Positions 1-10,314 of a DNA stretch of 64,000 nucleotides are shown here, one piece after another; within the stretch, counting starts at the first letter, position 1, and every line of letters starts with the position of its first letter. Made by a program: the position numbers and the translations under genes. This DNA is from Benzoatithermus sp963720725 (GTDB lineage Bacteria > Pseudomonadota > Alphaproteobacteria > Geminicoccales > Geminicoccaceae). The notes beneath the pieces were generated by a model that saw only the letters and a program-made list of their open reading frames with translations, searched no databases and was not told the DNA's origin. The DNA lies in assembly GCA_963720725.1 (NCBI GenBank), contig CAVRGN010000003.1:1240001-1304000 (forward strand). Direction: 5' to 3'.

Positions 1-99
1 GCGCATGCCGCCCGCGAGCTGGAGCCGCGGGCAGTGGACGCGTGGGACGAGTTCCGTGCGGCGTCGCCGTTCTGGCCCGAACCGCCCAAGTCTGCCTGA
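1..99 (+). CDS. C-terminal tail of an unidentified protein (5' end outside window)
   Basis: An open frame enters from the left edge and ends in TGA at 97-99, giving the last 32 residues of a protein. Codon third positions are almost all G or C, as in the neighbouring genes, which supports real coding. The tail is rich in Ala, Glu, Trp and Pro and ends in EPPKSA. It is too short to assign to a family. The ParA-like gene begins 12 bases later on the same strand, so the two may be co-transcribed. Confidence 0.5.
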   Translation, partial: AHAARELEPRAVDAWDEFRAASPFWPEPPKSA

Positions 100-111
100 C
101 CGGGGACGCCG

Positions 112-738
112 ATGCTTCGTGTTCTGGTGACCAACATCAAGGGTGGCTGCGGCAAGACCACGATAGCGACCAACCTCGCGGCGGCATTCGCCGCCGGCGG
201 CTTCGCGACCGGGCTCGCCGAGGTCGACCGCCAGCGCTCGAGCCTGACCTGGCTCAAGCTGCGCGACGGTCAGAGCCGGCCGATCACGGGCTTGGACTGG
301 CGCAAGGAGGTGGGCGAAGTGCCCTCGCCGCTGCGCCGGCTGGTGATCGACGCGCCGGCCAATCTGCGCATGCGCCATGTCGACGAGCTGATCGCCGAGG
401 CGGATCTCGTCGTCGTGCCGGTGTTGGCCTCCGTGTTCGACGAAGGCAGCACCGAACGATTCCTGGCCAAGCTCGAGGAGCTCAAGCCGATCCGCAAGGG
501 TCGCAAGAGCGTGGCGCTGGTCGCGAACCGGCTGCGCCAGCGCTCCAAGGCCGCCCAACGGCTCGAAGCCTTTCTGGAGCGCATCGGCCAGCCCGTGGCG
601 GCCCGGCTCAGCGATCGGGCGGTCTATGGCGAACTGGCCGTGCAAGGGCTAAGCGTGTTCGACATGGACGGCCATCTGGCGCGCCCGGTACGCGAGGAGT
701 GGCGGCCACTCCTGAACACGATCGAGGAGATCGCCTGA
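112..738 (+). CDS. Orphan ParA/MinD-family ATPase
   Basis: A 208-residue P-loop ATPase of the ParA/MinD/Soj type, which typically positions DNA, plasmids or protein complexes by ATP-dependent dimerisation. The deviant Walker A motif KGGCGKTT is at residues 10-17 with the signature lysine at 10. A VDRQRSS segment around 39 fits the A' motif, and LVIDAP at 78-82 fits Walker B. It is short, lacks the N-terminal HTH of plasmid ParA proteins, and has no parB next to it, so chromosome segregation is unlikely. The cargo cannot be deduced. It lies directly before bamD, where many alphaproteobacteria have lpxC and division genes. ATG at 112 is the natural start because the P-loop follows at once. Confidence 0.85.
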   Translation: MLRVLVTNIKGGCGKTTIATNLAAAFAAGGFATGLAEVDRQRSSLTWLKLRDGQSRPITGLDWRKEVGEVPSPLRRLVIDAPANLRMRHVDELIAEADLVVVPVLASVFDEGSTERFLAKLEELKPIRKGRKSVALVANRLRQRSKAAQRLEAFLERIGQPVAARLSDRAVYGELAVQGLSVFDMDGHLARPVREEWRPLLNTIEEIA

Positions 739-835
739 GGCCGGGCTGGCGATGTTCCTGCAGCTTGGCTAAGGTCCGCGCCCAATGACAGCCGACTGCC
801 ATCCGACGACTATCCGCCCACGCAAGGTGACGCCG

Positions 836-1663
836 ATGCCCGTGAGCATCACCGCCGCCCCCTGGTTGCCGCGCGCCGCCTGGTTCGGTCTCGTGCTCAT
901 GGCCGCGGTCCTGACGGGCTGCTCCGGCGACGACGCCAAGGAGGTGCCGCCCGACCTGCCGGCGGAGGACCTCTACGCCCAGGGCCAGAATTTCCTCGCG
1001 GAAGGCAATTTCAAGGAAGCCGCCAAATCGTTCGAGGAGGTCGAGCGGCAGCACCCCTACTCGCAGTGGGCCACACGCGGTCAGATCATGGCCGCCTATT
1101 CCTACTACGAGGCCAATCAGTACGAGGAATTGGTGGCGGCCTCGGAGCGGTTCATCGACCTGCATCCGGGCCACAAGGACGTGGCCTACGCCTACTACCT
1201 CATGGGCATGTGCTACTACGAGCAGATCTCGGACGTCGGCCGCGACCAGGAGATGACCCAGCGGTCGCAGGAATCGTTCGACGAGCTGATCCGTCGGTTC
1301 CCCGAAAGCGCCTACAGCCAGGACGCCCAGCTCAAGGTCGACCTGATCCGCGACCATCTCGCCGGCAAGGAGATGGAGATCGGCCGCTACTATCAGCGGC
1401 GCGAATTCTGGCTCGCCAGCATCAACCGCTTCCAGGCCGTGGTCGAGAACTACCAGACCACCACCCACGTGCCCGAGGCGCTGCACCGGCTGACCGAGAG
1501 CTATCTCGCCCTCGGCATGACCGACGAGGCCCAGGCCTCGGCTGCCGTGCTGGGCTACAACTATCCCGGGAACGAGTGGTACCAGCGCGCCTATGCGCTC
1601 CTGCAGGGCCAGCAGCTCGAGCCGAAGTCGGACGGCAGCTCCTGGCTGAGCCGGCTGTTCTAG
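836..1663 (+). CDS. bamD: BamD, outer-membrane assembly lipoprotein
   Basis: Lipoprotein component of the BAM complex that inserts beta-barrel proteins into the outer membrane. The 275-residue product starts with a signal peptide ending in lipobox LTGC (Cys29), followed by TPR-like helical pairs containing family-typical segments such as EGNFKEAAKSFEEVERQHPYS and the YYLMGMCYYEQI region. An upstream in-frame ATG at 785 exists, but the ATG at 836 is preceded by an AAGGTGA Shine-Dalgarno-like stretch and gives a normal lipoprotein signal. recN follows after 23 bases. The bamD-recN-ligA order is common in alphaproteobacteria. Confidence 0.96.
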   Translation: MPVSITAAPWLPRAAWFGLVLMAAVLTGCSGDDAKEVPPDLPAEDLYAQGQNFLAEGNFKEAAKSFEEVERQHPYSQWATRGQIMAAYSYYEANQYEELVAASERFIDLHPGHKDVAYAYYLMGMCYYEQISDVGRDQEMTQRSQESFDELIRRFPESAYSQDAQLKVDLIRDHLAGKEMEIGRYYQRREFWLASINRFQAVVENYQTTTHVPEALHRLTESYLALGMTDEAQASAAVLGYNYPGNEWYQRAYALLQGQQLEPKSDGSSWLSRLF

Positions 1664-1686
1664 CCCGCGCCGTGGCAGGCGAGCCG

Positions 1687-3348
1687 ATGCTCAAGAGCCT
1701 GGCCATCCGCGACATCGTTCTGATCGAGCGGCTCGAGCTCGCCTTCGCATCCGGGTTGTCGACCCTGACCGGCGAGACCGGCGCCGGCAAGTCGATCATC
1801 CTCGACGCGCTCGGGCTCGCGCTGGGCGACCGCGCCGATCGGGGCCTCGTGCGCGCCGGCGCGGAGCAGGGCTCGGTCGTGGCCGAGTTCCAGCTTCCGG
1901 ACACCGGCCCTTGGCGCGAGCTACTCGACGAAAACGCGATCCCCTTGGAAGATGGTCTGATCCTGCGCCGCGTGGTCACCGCCGACGGCCGCAGCCGCGC
2001 CTTTGTCAACGACCTGGCGGTGAGCGGGGCGCTGCTGCGGCGGCTCGGCGATCTGCTCGTCGAGGTGCACGGGCAGTTCGACCAGCGCGGCCTGCTCAAC
2101 CCGCAGGCGCACCGCGCCATTCTCGACGCCTTCGGCGGTCTCGCGGGACCCGCCGCTACCGTGCGGGATGGCCACGCCACGTGGCGGCAGGCGGCTGCCG
2201 AGGTGGACGGCCTGCGCGAGCGGCTCGCCGCTGCGCGTCGGGAGGAGGACTATCTGCGCCACCGCGAGCGCGAGCTCGCCGACCTCGCTCCGGACGCCGG
2301 CGAGGAGGAGGAGCTCGCGCGGCGCCGCCAGGTGCTGATGAACCGCGAGAAGGTGGTGAGCACCTTGGGCGAGGCCCTGGCGGCGGTGAGCGGCGACGGG
2401 AGCGCGCTTGCCCGGCTCAGCGCCGCCGAGCGCCGGCTGGAGCGGAGCGCCGCGCTCGCACCCGAGCTGCTGGAGCCCGCCGCGGCGGCGGTGAGCCGGG
2501 CGCTGATCGAGGCCGCCGAGGCCGAGGCGGCGCTCGAGGCCGCGCTGCGCGGCATGACCGAGGACGGTGGCAGCCTGGAAGAGGTCGAGGAGCGGCTGTT
2601 CGCCTTGCGCGATGCCGCGCGCAAGCATCGCATCGCCGTCGAGGCCCTACCGGAGCTGCTCGAGGAAACCAGGCGCCTCCTGCAGCGGATCGACGCCGGT
2701 GCCGGCGAACTCGAGGCTGCCGATCGCCGGGCGGCTGACGCGCGGGACTCGTTCCTGGCGGCGTCGCGGCGCCTGTCCGCCGGCCGGGACGTGGCCGCGG
2801 CACGGCTCGCCAAGGCGGTCGAGGCCGAGCTGCCGCCCTTGCGCCTGGAGCGGGCCAAGGTGCGGGTGGCGCTGGAGCCTCTGCCCGAGGCGCAATGGGG
2901 TGCGGAAGGTGCCGAACGGGTCGCTTTCGAGGTCTGCACCAATCCCGGCCAGCCCTTCGGCCCGTTGGCCCGGATCGCGTCCGGCGGCGAGCTTTCCCGC
3001 TTCATGCTGGCGCTGAAGGTGGTGCTCGCGCGACTCGACACGGCGGCGACGCTGATCTTCGACGAGATCGATGCCGGCGTGGGCGGTGCCACCGCCGATG
3101 CCGTGGGCGAGCGGCTGGCGCGGCTGGGCGCCGAGCGCCAGGTGCTGGTGGTCACTCACGCCCCGCAGATCGCCGCACGCGCCGACCGCCATTACCGGGT
3201 CGGCAAGCGGTTCGCCGGCGGCCGGACCCAGATCGAGGTGCGCGAGCTGTCGCCGGAGGAGCGGCGCGACGAGGTCGCCCGGATGCTGGCCGGAGCCGAG
3301 ATCACGGATGCCGCGCGCGCCGCCGCCGCCAGCCTGATGGGCGGCTGA
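1687..3348 (+). CDS. recN: RecN, DNA repair SMC-like ATPase
   Basis: RecN acts in recombinational repair of double-strand breaks as an SMC-like ATPase. The 553-residue protein has Walker A GETGAGKS at 29-36, long charged coiled-coil arms in the middle, the ABC-type signature ASGGELSR near 431, and Walker B LIFDEIDAGVGG near 456-467. The length matches the family. The start ATG lies 23 bases after bamD, and its stop shares one base with the ligA start (TGATG), so translation of the two is probably coupled. Confidence 0.96.
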   Translation: MLKSLAIRDIVLIERLELAFASGLSTLTGETGAGKSIILDALGLALGDRADRGLVRAGAEQGSVVAEFQLPDTGPWRELLDENAIPLEDGLILRRVVTADGRSRAFVNDLAVSGALLRRLGDLLVEVHGQFDQRGLLNPQAHRAILDAFGGLAGPAATVRDGHATWRQAAAEVDGLRERLAAARREEDYLRHRERELADLAPDAGEEEELARRRQVLMNREKVVSTLGEALAAVSGDGSALARLSAAERRLERSAALAPELLEPAAAAVSRALIEAAEAEAALEAALRGMTEDGGSLEEVEERLFALRDAARKHRIAVEALPELLEETRRLLQRIDAGAGELEAADRRAADARDSFLAASRRLSAGRDVAAARLAKAVEAELPPLRLERAKVRVALEPLPEAQWGAEGAERVAFEVCTNPGQPFGPLARIASGGELSRFMLALKVVLARLDTAATLIFDEIDAGVGGATADAVGERLARLGAERQVLVVTHAPQIAARADRHYRVGKRFAGGRTQIEVRELSPEERRDEVARMLAGAEITDAARAAAASLMGG

Positions 3349-5448
3349 TGCGCCGGCCCGAAACCTTGGACGATCCGATTCAGCGGCTCTCCGAGTCCGA
3401 GGCGCGCGACGAGCTGGCTTGGCTCGCGGCCGAGATCGCGCGCCACGACCGGCTCTACTACCAGCGCGACGCGCCCGAACTCTCGGATGCCGCCTACGAC
3501 GCGTTGCGCAGGCGCAACGCCGCAGTCGAGCAGCGTTTCCCCGAGCTGGTACTTGCGGACAGCCCGAGCCTGCGGGTCGGCTCGGCCCCGGCCGAGGCGT
3601 TCGGCAAGGTGCCGCACGCGGTGCCGATGCTCTCGCTCGACAACGCCATGGCCGAGGACGAGGTGCGCGAGTTCGTCGCGCGCGTCCGCCGCTTTCTCGG
3701 GCTGGGCGCGGACGTGCCTTTGGACCTCGTGGCCGAGCCCAAGATCGACGGCCTGTCCTGCTCGCTGCGCTACCAGGACGGGCTCCTGGTGCGCGGCGCC
3801 ACCCGCGGCGACGGTACCGTCGGCGAGGACGTCACCGCCAACGTCCGCACCATCCGCGACGTGCCGCAGCGGCTCGACGGGCAGAACCCGGCGGTGCTGG
3901 AGGTACGCGGCGAGGTCTATATGGAGCGCCGGGACTTCATGGCGCTGAACGAGCGTCGCGTGGCGCAGGGCGAGCCGCCCTTCATGAATCCGCGCAATGC
4001 CGGCGCCGGCTCCCTGCGCCAGCTCGACAGCCGCATCACCGCCGAACGGCGCCTGCGCTTCTTCGCCTATGCCTGGGGCGAGGCCGACCCGCCGGTGACC
4101 GGCACCTATTCCGGGTTTCTCGACGCCCTGCGCGCCGCCGGCTTTCGCGTCAACCCGGCCACCGAGCGCTGCACCACCGTCGAGCAGCTCCTGGCCTACC
4201 AGCGGCGGATCGGCGAGGAGCGCCACGCCCTGCCCTACGACATCGACGGCGTGGTCTACAAGGTCGACCGGCTCGATCTGCAGCAGCGGCTGGGCTTCGT
4301 CGGTCGGGCGCCACGCTGGGCCGTTGCGCACAAGTTCGCGGCACAGCAGGCCGAGACCGTGGTCGAGAGGATCGCGATCCAGGTCGGCCGCACCGGTGCC
4401 CTGACGCCCGTGGCCGAGCTGGCGCCGGTCACCGTGGGCGGCGTTGTGGTCGCCCGCGCCACGCTGCACAACCAGGATTACATCGAGAGCAAGGACATTC
4501 GCGTCGGCGACACGGTGGTCGTCCAGCGCGCGGGCGACGTGATCCCGCAGGTGGTCGAGGTGGTGCTGGCGCGTCGGCCCGACGGCACCTCGCCGTTCGC
4601 TGTTCCCGGACCATTGCCCCGAGTGCGGGTCGCTCGCGGTGCGGCCCGAGGGCGAGGCCATCCGGCGTTGCACGGGCGGCCTGGTCTGTCCGGCGCAAAT
4701 CGCCGAGCGCCTGCGCCACTTCGTGGCCCGCGACGCCTTCGACATCGAAGGGCTGGGCAGGAAGCAGGTGCCGCAGCTCCTGGAGGCGGGGCTGCTGAAG
4801 AGCCCGGTCGACCTGTTCCGGCTCGCGCGCGATCCGGAGAAACTGGCGCGGCTGGGCGAGCTCGAGGGCTGGGGGGCCCGCAAGGTCGAGAAGCTCGAGG
4901 ACGCGATCGAGGCCCGGCGCACGATCCCGCTCGAGCGTTTCATCTATGCCCTGGGCATCCGGTTCGTGGGCGAGGTCAACGCCAAGACGCTGGCGCGGCA
5001 CTACGGTGCCTTCGACCGCTGGCGGAGCGCGATGCTGGCCATGGCCGCCGGGGACGAGGACGCGCGCGCGGAACTCGACAATGTCGACGGCGTCGGCTCC
5101 GCCCTGATCGAGGAGCTGAGCGAATTCTTCGCCGAGCCGCACAATGTCGCGGCTCTGGACGAGCTTGCCGCCGAGCTGACCATCGAGCCGCCGGCCCAGG
5201 TCGGCGGCGCGGGCTCGCCGCTCGCGGGCAAGACCGTGGTGTTCACCGGCACCTTGGAGCGGATGACCCGGGCCGAGGCCAAGGCACGGGCCGAGGCGCT
5301 GGGTGCGAAGGTCGCGGGCTCGGTCTCGCGCAGCACCGACTATGTCGTCGCAGGCACAGAAGCCGGCAGCAAACTGGACAAGGCCCGGGAGTATGGCGTG
5401 CGGCTCTTGAGCGAAGACGAATGGATCGCTATGGCCAGCGCGTCATGA
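3348..5448 (+). CDS. ligA: LigA, NAD-dependent DNA ligase (frame broken by one extra base near 4601)
   Basis: Essential NAD-dependent ligase that seals nicks in replication and repair. Adenylation domain with the nucleotidyl lysine in EPKIDG (Lys132), OB fold (VGRTGALTPVAEL), four-Cys zinc site (CPECG, then CTGGLVC), helix-hairpin-helix repeats and a C-terminal BRCT domain (GKTVVFTGTLERMTRAEA) are all present. The literal frame is lost after DGTSPFA. Removing the T at about 4601 restores SPFAFPDHCPECG and a full 699-residue ligase. Both halves are fully family-like and the gene is normally essential, so a sequence error is likelier than a pseudogene. The stop overlaps the next start (ATGA at 5445). 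Confidence 0.93.
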
Positions 5449-5723
5449 TCCGTCTCGCCACCATCGGTATCGGCTACGGCCTGCTCACGCTCGGCGTGAT
5501 CGGGCTGATCGTGCCCGTCCTGCACGGGGCGATCTTCTTCGTCATCGGCCTCCTGGTCCTTTCCCGGCACGCCGCCTGGGCTGCGCGCTGGCTGGACTGG
5601 CTGAAGCGGCGTCATCCCAAGGTCGAGCGGCTGATCGAGCGTGGCGAGGCCATCGTCGACCGCTGCGAGCGCTGGCTGGCGCCCCGTCTGGGGCGGCTGT
5701 TCGGTTCGCCCCCGGCCCCCTGA
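5445..5723 (+). CDS. Small membrane protein, DUF454/PGPGW-like
   Basis: A 92-residue protein translationally coupled to ligA by an ATGA overlap. Residues 5-43 form a hydrophobic hairpin of two membrane segments with a short turn around LIVPVLHG. A basic amphipathic tail follows, containing WLKRRHPKVERLIERGE. The architecture resembles small YbaN/DUF454 or PGPGW-type inner-membrane proteins of unknown function, but I cannot choose between those families by eye. The linkage to ligA gives no clear functional clue. Confidence 0.75.
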   Translation: MIRLATIGIGYGLLTLGVIGLIVPVLHGAIFFVIGLLVLSRHAAWAARWLDWLKRRHPKVERLIERGEAIVDRCERWLAPRLGRLFGSPPAP

Positions 5724-5734
5724 GCGACCCCGCG

Positions 5735-6241
5735 ATGCCCGGACCACCGCCAGGTCTGGAGATCCGCGCGAGCTCGGCCGCCGACATCTCCTCGCTTTGT
5801 GCGCTCGCCAATGAGCCGGGCTATCGCTGGGGCACCTTGCGGCTGCCCTTCCAGACCGTCGAGGAGACCGCGCGCTGGGTTTCCGGGCTGCCCGCCGGCG
5901 ACCACGCGCTCGTGGCCGTCCTCGACGGCGAGGTGGTCGGCAATGCCGGGCTGCACCGCCAGCATGGCCGCCGCCGCCATGCGGCCGCCATCGGCATGGG
6001 CGTGCGCGATGCGTTTCGCGGCCGGGGCATCGGCTCGGCGCTCCTGGCCGCTCTGATCGACCTCGCGGACAACTGGCTCGACCTGCGGCGGCTCGAGCTT
6101 TCCGTCTTCACCGACAATGTGGTCGCGGTCGCGCTCTACGAGCGCCAAGGCTTCGTCCGCGAGGGCACGATGCGCGACTATGCCTATCGCGGCGGGGCGT
6201 ACGTCGATGCGCTGTTCATGGCCCGGCTGCGGCCGGCGTGA
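5735..6241 (+). CDS. GNAT-family N-acetyltransferase
   Basis: A 168-residue GCN5-related acetyltransferase that would transfer acetyl from acetyl-CoA to an amine. The acetyl-CoA loop is visible as DAFRGRGIGSALL (R/Q-x-x-G-x-G/A), followed by LSVFTDNVVAVALYERQGF and GTMRDYAYRGGAYVDALFM. The latter pattern is typical of the RimJ/SpeG-like branch acting on ribosomal proteins, polyamines or small amines. The substrate cannot be assigned. It follows the small membrane gene after 11 bases and looks like the last gene of the bamD-recN-ligA cluster. Confidence 0.88.
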   Translation: MPGPPPGLEIRASSAADISSLCALANEPGYRWGTLRLPFQTVEETARWVSGLPAGDHALVAVLDGEVVGNAGLHRQHGRRRHAAAIGMGVRDAFRGRGIGSALLAALIDLADNWLDLRRLELSVFTDNVVAVALYERQGFVREGTMRDYAYRGGAYVDALFMARLRPA

Positions 6242-6248
6242 CCACGTC

Positions 6249-6275
6249 GCGAGGATCTCGGCACGCGATCCTCGC
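6249..6275 (+). terminator. Hairpin after the GNAT gene, possible terminator
   Basis: A perfect 9-bp inverted repeat (GCGAGGATC at 6249-6257, GATCCTCGC at 6267-6275) with a 9-base loop begins eight bases after the GNAT stop codon. No run of T follows, so it is not a textbook intrinsic terminator. It may act with Rho or as a 3'-end stabilising structure before the transporter operon. Confidence 0.4.
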
Positions 6276-6510
6276 CAATCCGACCCGCTGGTAAGGACGT
6301 CCACCGCCTGGCCGGCGGGCGGAGCCGCGAGCGCCTTCGCGCGTTGACCAACACGGCCCTGCGACCTCCGCTCGCCGGCGAGACCGGAATGGTCTGGCGC
6401 GACATGGGGGTGGCATCACGGTCCGGTCGCGTTAATTTGCGCCGGGTCGACCATCCACCCAGCAAGGCGTGGCAGGCTTGCGCCGCGCCCACGCGACGAG
6501 GAACGCCGCC

Positions 6511-7428
6511 ATGTTCGGGAAACTCAAGCCCATCGCTTTGGCCCTGGCCGTCAGCGCAACCCTGGCCGCGTCCGTGCGGGCCGACGTCGTCGTGGGCTCC
6601 AAGCTCGACACGGAGGCCACGCTGCTGGGCAACGTGATCCTGCTGGCGCTGGAGGCCAACGGGATCGCCACCGAGGACCGGATCACGCTTGGCGGGACAC
6701 CGGTGGTGCGCAAGGCGATCATCGGCGGCGAGATCGACATCTACCCCGAGTACACCGGCAACGCCGCCTTCTTCTTCAACAAGGCCGACGATCCGGTGTG
6801 GAAGAACCACGCCGAGGGCTACGAAGCCGCCAAGAAGCTGGACTACGAGGCCAACAAGATTGTGTGGCTGACGCCCTCGCCCGCCAACAACACCTGGGCG
6901 ATCGCCGTCCGTCAGGATGTGGCCGAGCCCGAGAAGCTGGTCACCATGTCCGACTTCGGCCGCTGGGTCGCGGACGGCGGCAAGGTGGTCCTGGCCGCCT
7001 CGTCCGAGTTCGTGAACTCCGCGGCGGCGCTGCCGTCCTTTCAGGAGACCTACGGCTTCACCCTGTCGCCCGATCAGCTGATCGTCCTCTCCGGCGGCGA
7101 CACCTCGGCCACCATCAAGGCCGCGGCCGATCAGACCAACGGCGCCAACGCCGCCATGGTCTACGGCACCGACGGCGCCATCGCCGCCTCTGGCCTGGTG
7201 GTCATGGAGGACGACAAGAGCGTTCAGCCGGTCTATGCGCCGGCACCGATCATTCGCGAGGCGGCGCTTCAGGAGAACCCCAAGATCCCGGAGATCCTGG
7301 CGCCGATCTTCGAGAGCCTGGACGCCGCCACGCTGCAGGAACTGAACGCCCGCATCCAGCTCGGCGGCGAGCCGGCCAAGGCCGTGGCCGAGGATTATCT
7401 GCGCAGCAAAGGCTTCGTGACCAACTAG
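6511..7428 (+). CDS. OsmF/YehZ-like osmoprotectant ABC transporter substrate-binding protein
   Basis: Periplasmic binding protein of the OpuC/OsmF class, which binds quaternary amines such as glycine betaine or choline. The 305-residue protein has a signal peptide of about 24 residues ending in VRA. It then shows the class hallmarks VGSKLDTEATLLGN, GGTPVVRKAIIGGEIDIYPEYTGN and a late ALGL-free lobe-2 region with YGTDGAIAASGLVVM. It heads an operon of exactly the osmF-yehY-yehX-yehW composition. An in-frame upstream start at 6469 would spoil the signal peptide. Ligand specificity is inferred only from family and operon; the E. coli Yeh system itself has low glycine betaine affinity. Confidence 0.92.
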   Translation: MFGKLKPIALALAVSATLAASVRADVVVGSKLDTEATLLGNVILLALEANGIATEDRITLGGTPVVRKAIIGGEIDIYPEYTGNAAFFFNKADDPVWKNHAEGYEAAKKLDYEANKIVWLTPSPANNTWAIAVRQDVAEPEKLVTMSDFGRWVADGGKVVLAASSEFVNSAAALPSFQETYGFTLSPDQLIVLSGGDTSATIKAAADQTNGANAAMVYGTDGAIAASGLVVMEDDKSVQPVYAPAPIIREAALQENPKIPEILAPIFESLDAATLQELNARIQLGGEPAKAVAEDYLRSKGFVTN

Positions 7429-7430
7429 GT

Positions 7431-8623
7431 ATGGCCACGACCAGCGCCCTGGCCCCGTCGACGGCGCGTGGCGCCGGCAATTTCCGCCTCGACCGGCTGG
7501 GCGTGCTGGTCAGTGCCATCGGCGCCGCCGGGCTGCTGCTCCTGTCGTTCCTGGACTTCAAGGCCAACCGGATCGCCGCCGGGCAGGGTCGTGCCATCTG
7601 GGAGGCCCTTCCGCTTCCGGCCGCGATCGCCCTGCTGACCGTACTGGCCGTGGCCGCGGCGGTGGCCGTCGTTTCGCACCTCACCGAGCTGCGCCTGGGT
7701 GCCGGCTTGGCCGGGATCGTCGCGCTGGCGCTGGCCGCCGGCTACGGCGCCACTTGGCTGACCCCGGCCGACAACAACTATGCGCGGGTCTCGCTCGGCG
7801 GCGGCTTCTGGCTCCTGCTGCTGGCACTGGCGCTCCTGGTCACCGACGCGCTGGCGCGGCTGCGGCTGGGACCGGGCACCCAAGTCATGGCGCTCGCGCT
7901 CGCGGTGGCGGGAGCGGCCTTGCTGCTGGGTTCCGGCAGCTGGAACGATCTGTCGGTGATGCGCGAGTATGCGTCCCGGGCCGACCTGTTCTGGCGGGAG
8001 GCCGGGCGACACGTCCTTCTGTCCGTGGGTTCGCTCGCGGCCGCGGTCGCCGTCGGTCTGCCGCTGGGAGTGCTGGCCCACCAGCGTCCCAAGCTGCGAG
8101 CCCCGATGCTGCAGGTCCTCAACCTGATCCAGACCATTCCCAGCATCGCGCTGTTCGGCATCCTGATGGCACCGCTGGGCTATCTCGCCGCCAATGTGCC
8201 GCTGGCCGCCGCCTTGGGCATTCGCGGCATCGGCGCCGCTCCGGCACTGCTCGCCCTGTTCCTCTATGCCCTCCTGCCGGTGGTGGCGAACACGGTGATC
8301 GGCTTGGGCCAGGTCGCGCCGGCGGTGGTCGACGCCGCCCGCGGCATGGGTCTGACCGGTCGGCAGATCCTGGCGCGGGTCGAGCTGCCCCTGGCGTTCC
8401 CGGTCATCCTCACCGGGATCCGCATCGTCCTGGTGCAGAGCATCGGCCTGGTCACGGTGGCGGCCCTGATCGGCGGCGGCGGCTTCGGCACCTTCGTCTT
8501 CCAGGGCATCGGCCAGACCGCCATGGACCTGGTCCTGCTCGGCGCCGTGCCGACCGTGGCCCTGGCATTCTCCGCCGCGGTGATCCTGGACGCCGCGGTC
8601 GACCTCAGCCGGCGGGGAAAAGC

Positions 8624-8627
<4 letters not shown>
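7431..8627 (+). CDS. YehY-like ABC transporter permease
   Basis: Inner-membrane permease of the osmoprotectant importer, 398 residues, longer than the second permease as is usual for YehY. An N-terminal set of membrane segments (residues about 18-170) precedes the conserved transporter core. The core includes the EAA loop (DAARGMGLTGRQILARVELPLA) that docks onto the ATPase. It starts two bases after the osmF stop and its own stop overlaps the ATPase start by ATGA, so all four genes are coupled. Confidence 0.92.
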
Positions 8628-9555
<928 letters not shown>

Positions 9556-9559
<4 letters not shown>

Positions 9560-10314
9560 ACCGGCACCTGCCGACGCTGCTGCGGCTGGTGGGTCTGGCG
9601 TTGCTCGTCACCTTCCTGGTGACGCCCGAGAGCTTCGCCCCGCTGTTCGCGCCACTGACCCGCAACGACGCGCCGGCGATCTACACCCAGACCAGCCTGC
9701 TCTCCCTGACCTGGGCGCATCTGCTCACCGTGTTCGCGGCCGCCATTGCCAGCACCATCGTCGCCGTGGGTCTTGGGATATTCGTCACCCGCCCGGTGGG
9801 TGCCGAGTTCCTGCCGCTCAGCCGGGCGATCGTGAATATCGGCCAGACCTTCCCGCCGGTGGCGGTCCTGGCACTGGCCGTGCCCCTGGTCGGGTTCGGC
9901 GAGGCGCCGACCCTGATCGCGCTGTTCCTCTACGGCCTGCTGCCGATCTTCGAGAACACGCTGGGCGGCATCGCGGAGGTGCCGCGCCAGGTGCTCGATG
10001 CCGCCAAGGGTATGGGCATGAACGAGCGCCAGCGCCTGCTGCGCGTGGAGCTGCCCCTGGCGCTGCCGGTGATCCTCGAGGGCATCCGGCTGTCCGTGGT
10101 CATCAATCTCGGCACGGCCACGATCGGCTCGACCGTGGCCGCGAAGGGACTGGGCGAGGTCATCATCGCGGGTCTGCTCTCGGACAACACCGCCTTCGTC
10201 CTGCAAGGCGGCCTGGTCGTGGGCCTGATCGCGGTGCTGCTCTACGATGCGATGAACGCGGCCGAGGGCCGGATCTCGCGGTTCCTGGGCCTGCCGACGC
10301 GCAGGACCGCCTGA
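9556..10314 (+). CDS. YehW-like ABC transporter permease
   Basis: Second inner-membrane permease of the importer, 252 residues, with about six membrane segments and the EAA motif DAAKGMGMNERQRLLRVELPLALP. The GTG start at 9556 overlaps the ATPase stop (GTGA), consistent with translational coupling. It is the last gene of the operon. The stop codon is directly followed by the convergent stop of the aminopeptidase gene on the other strand, leaving no room for a separate terminator. Confidence 0.92.
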
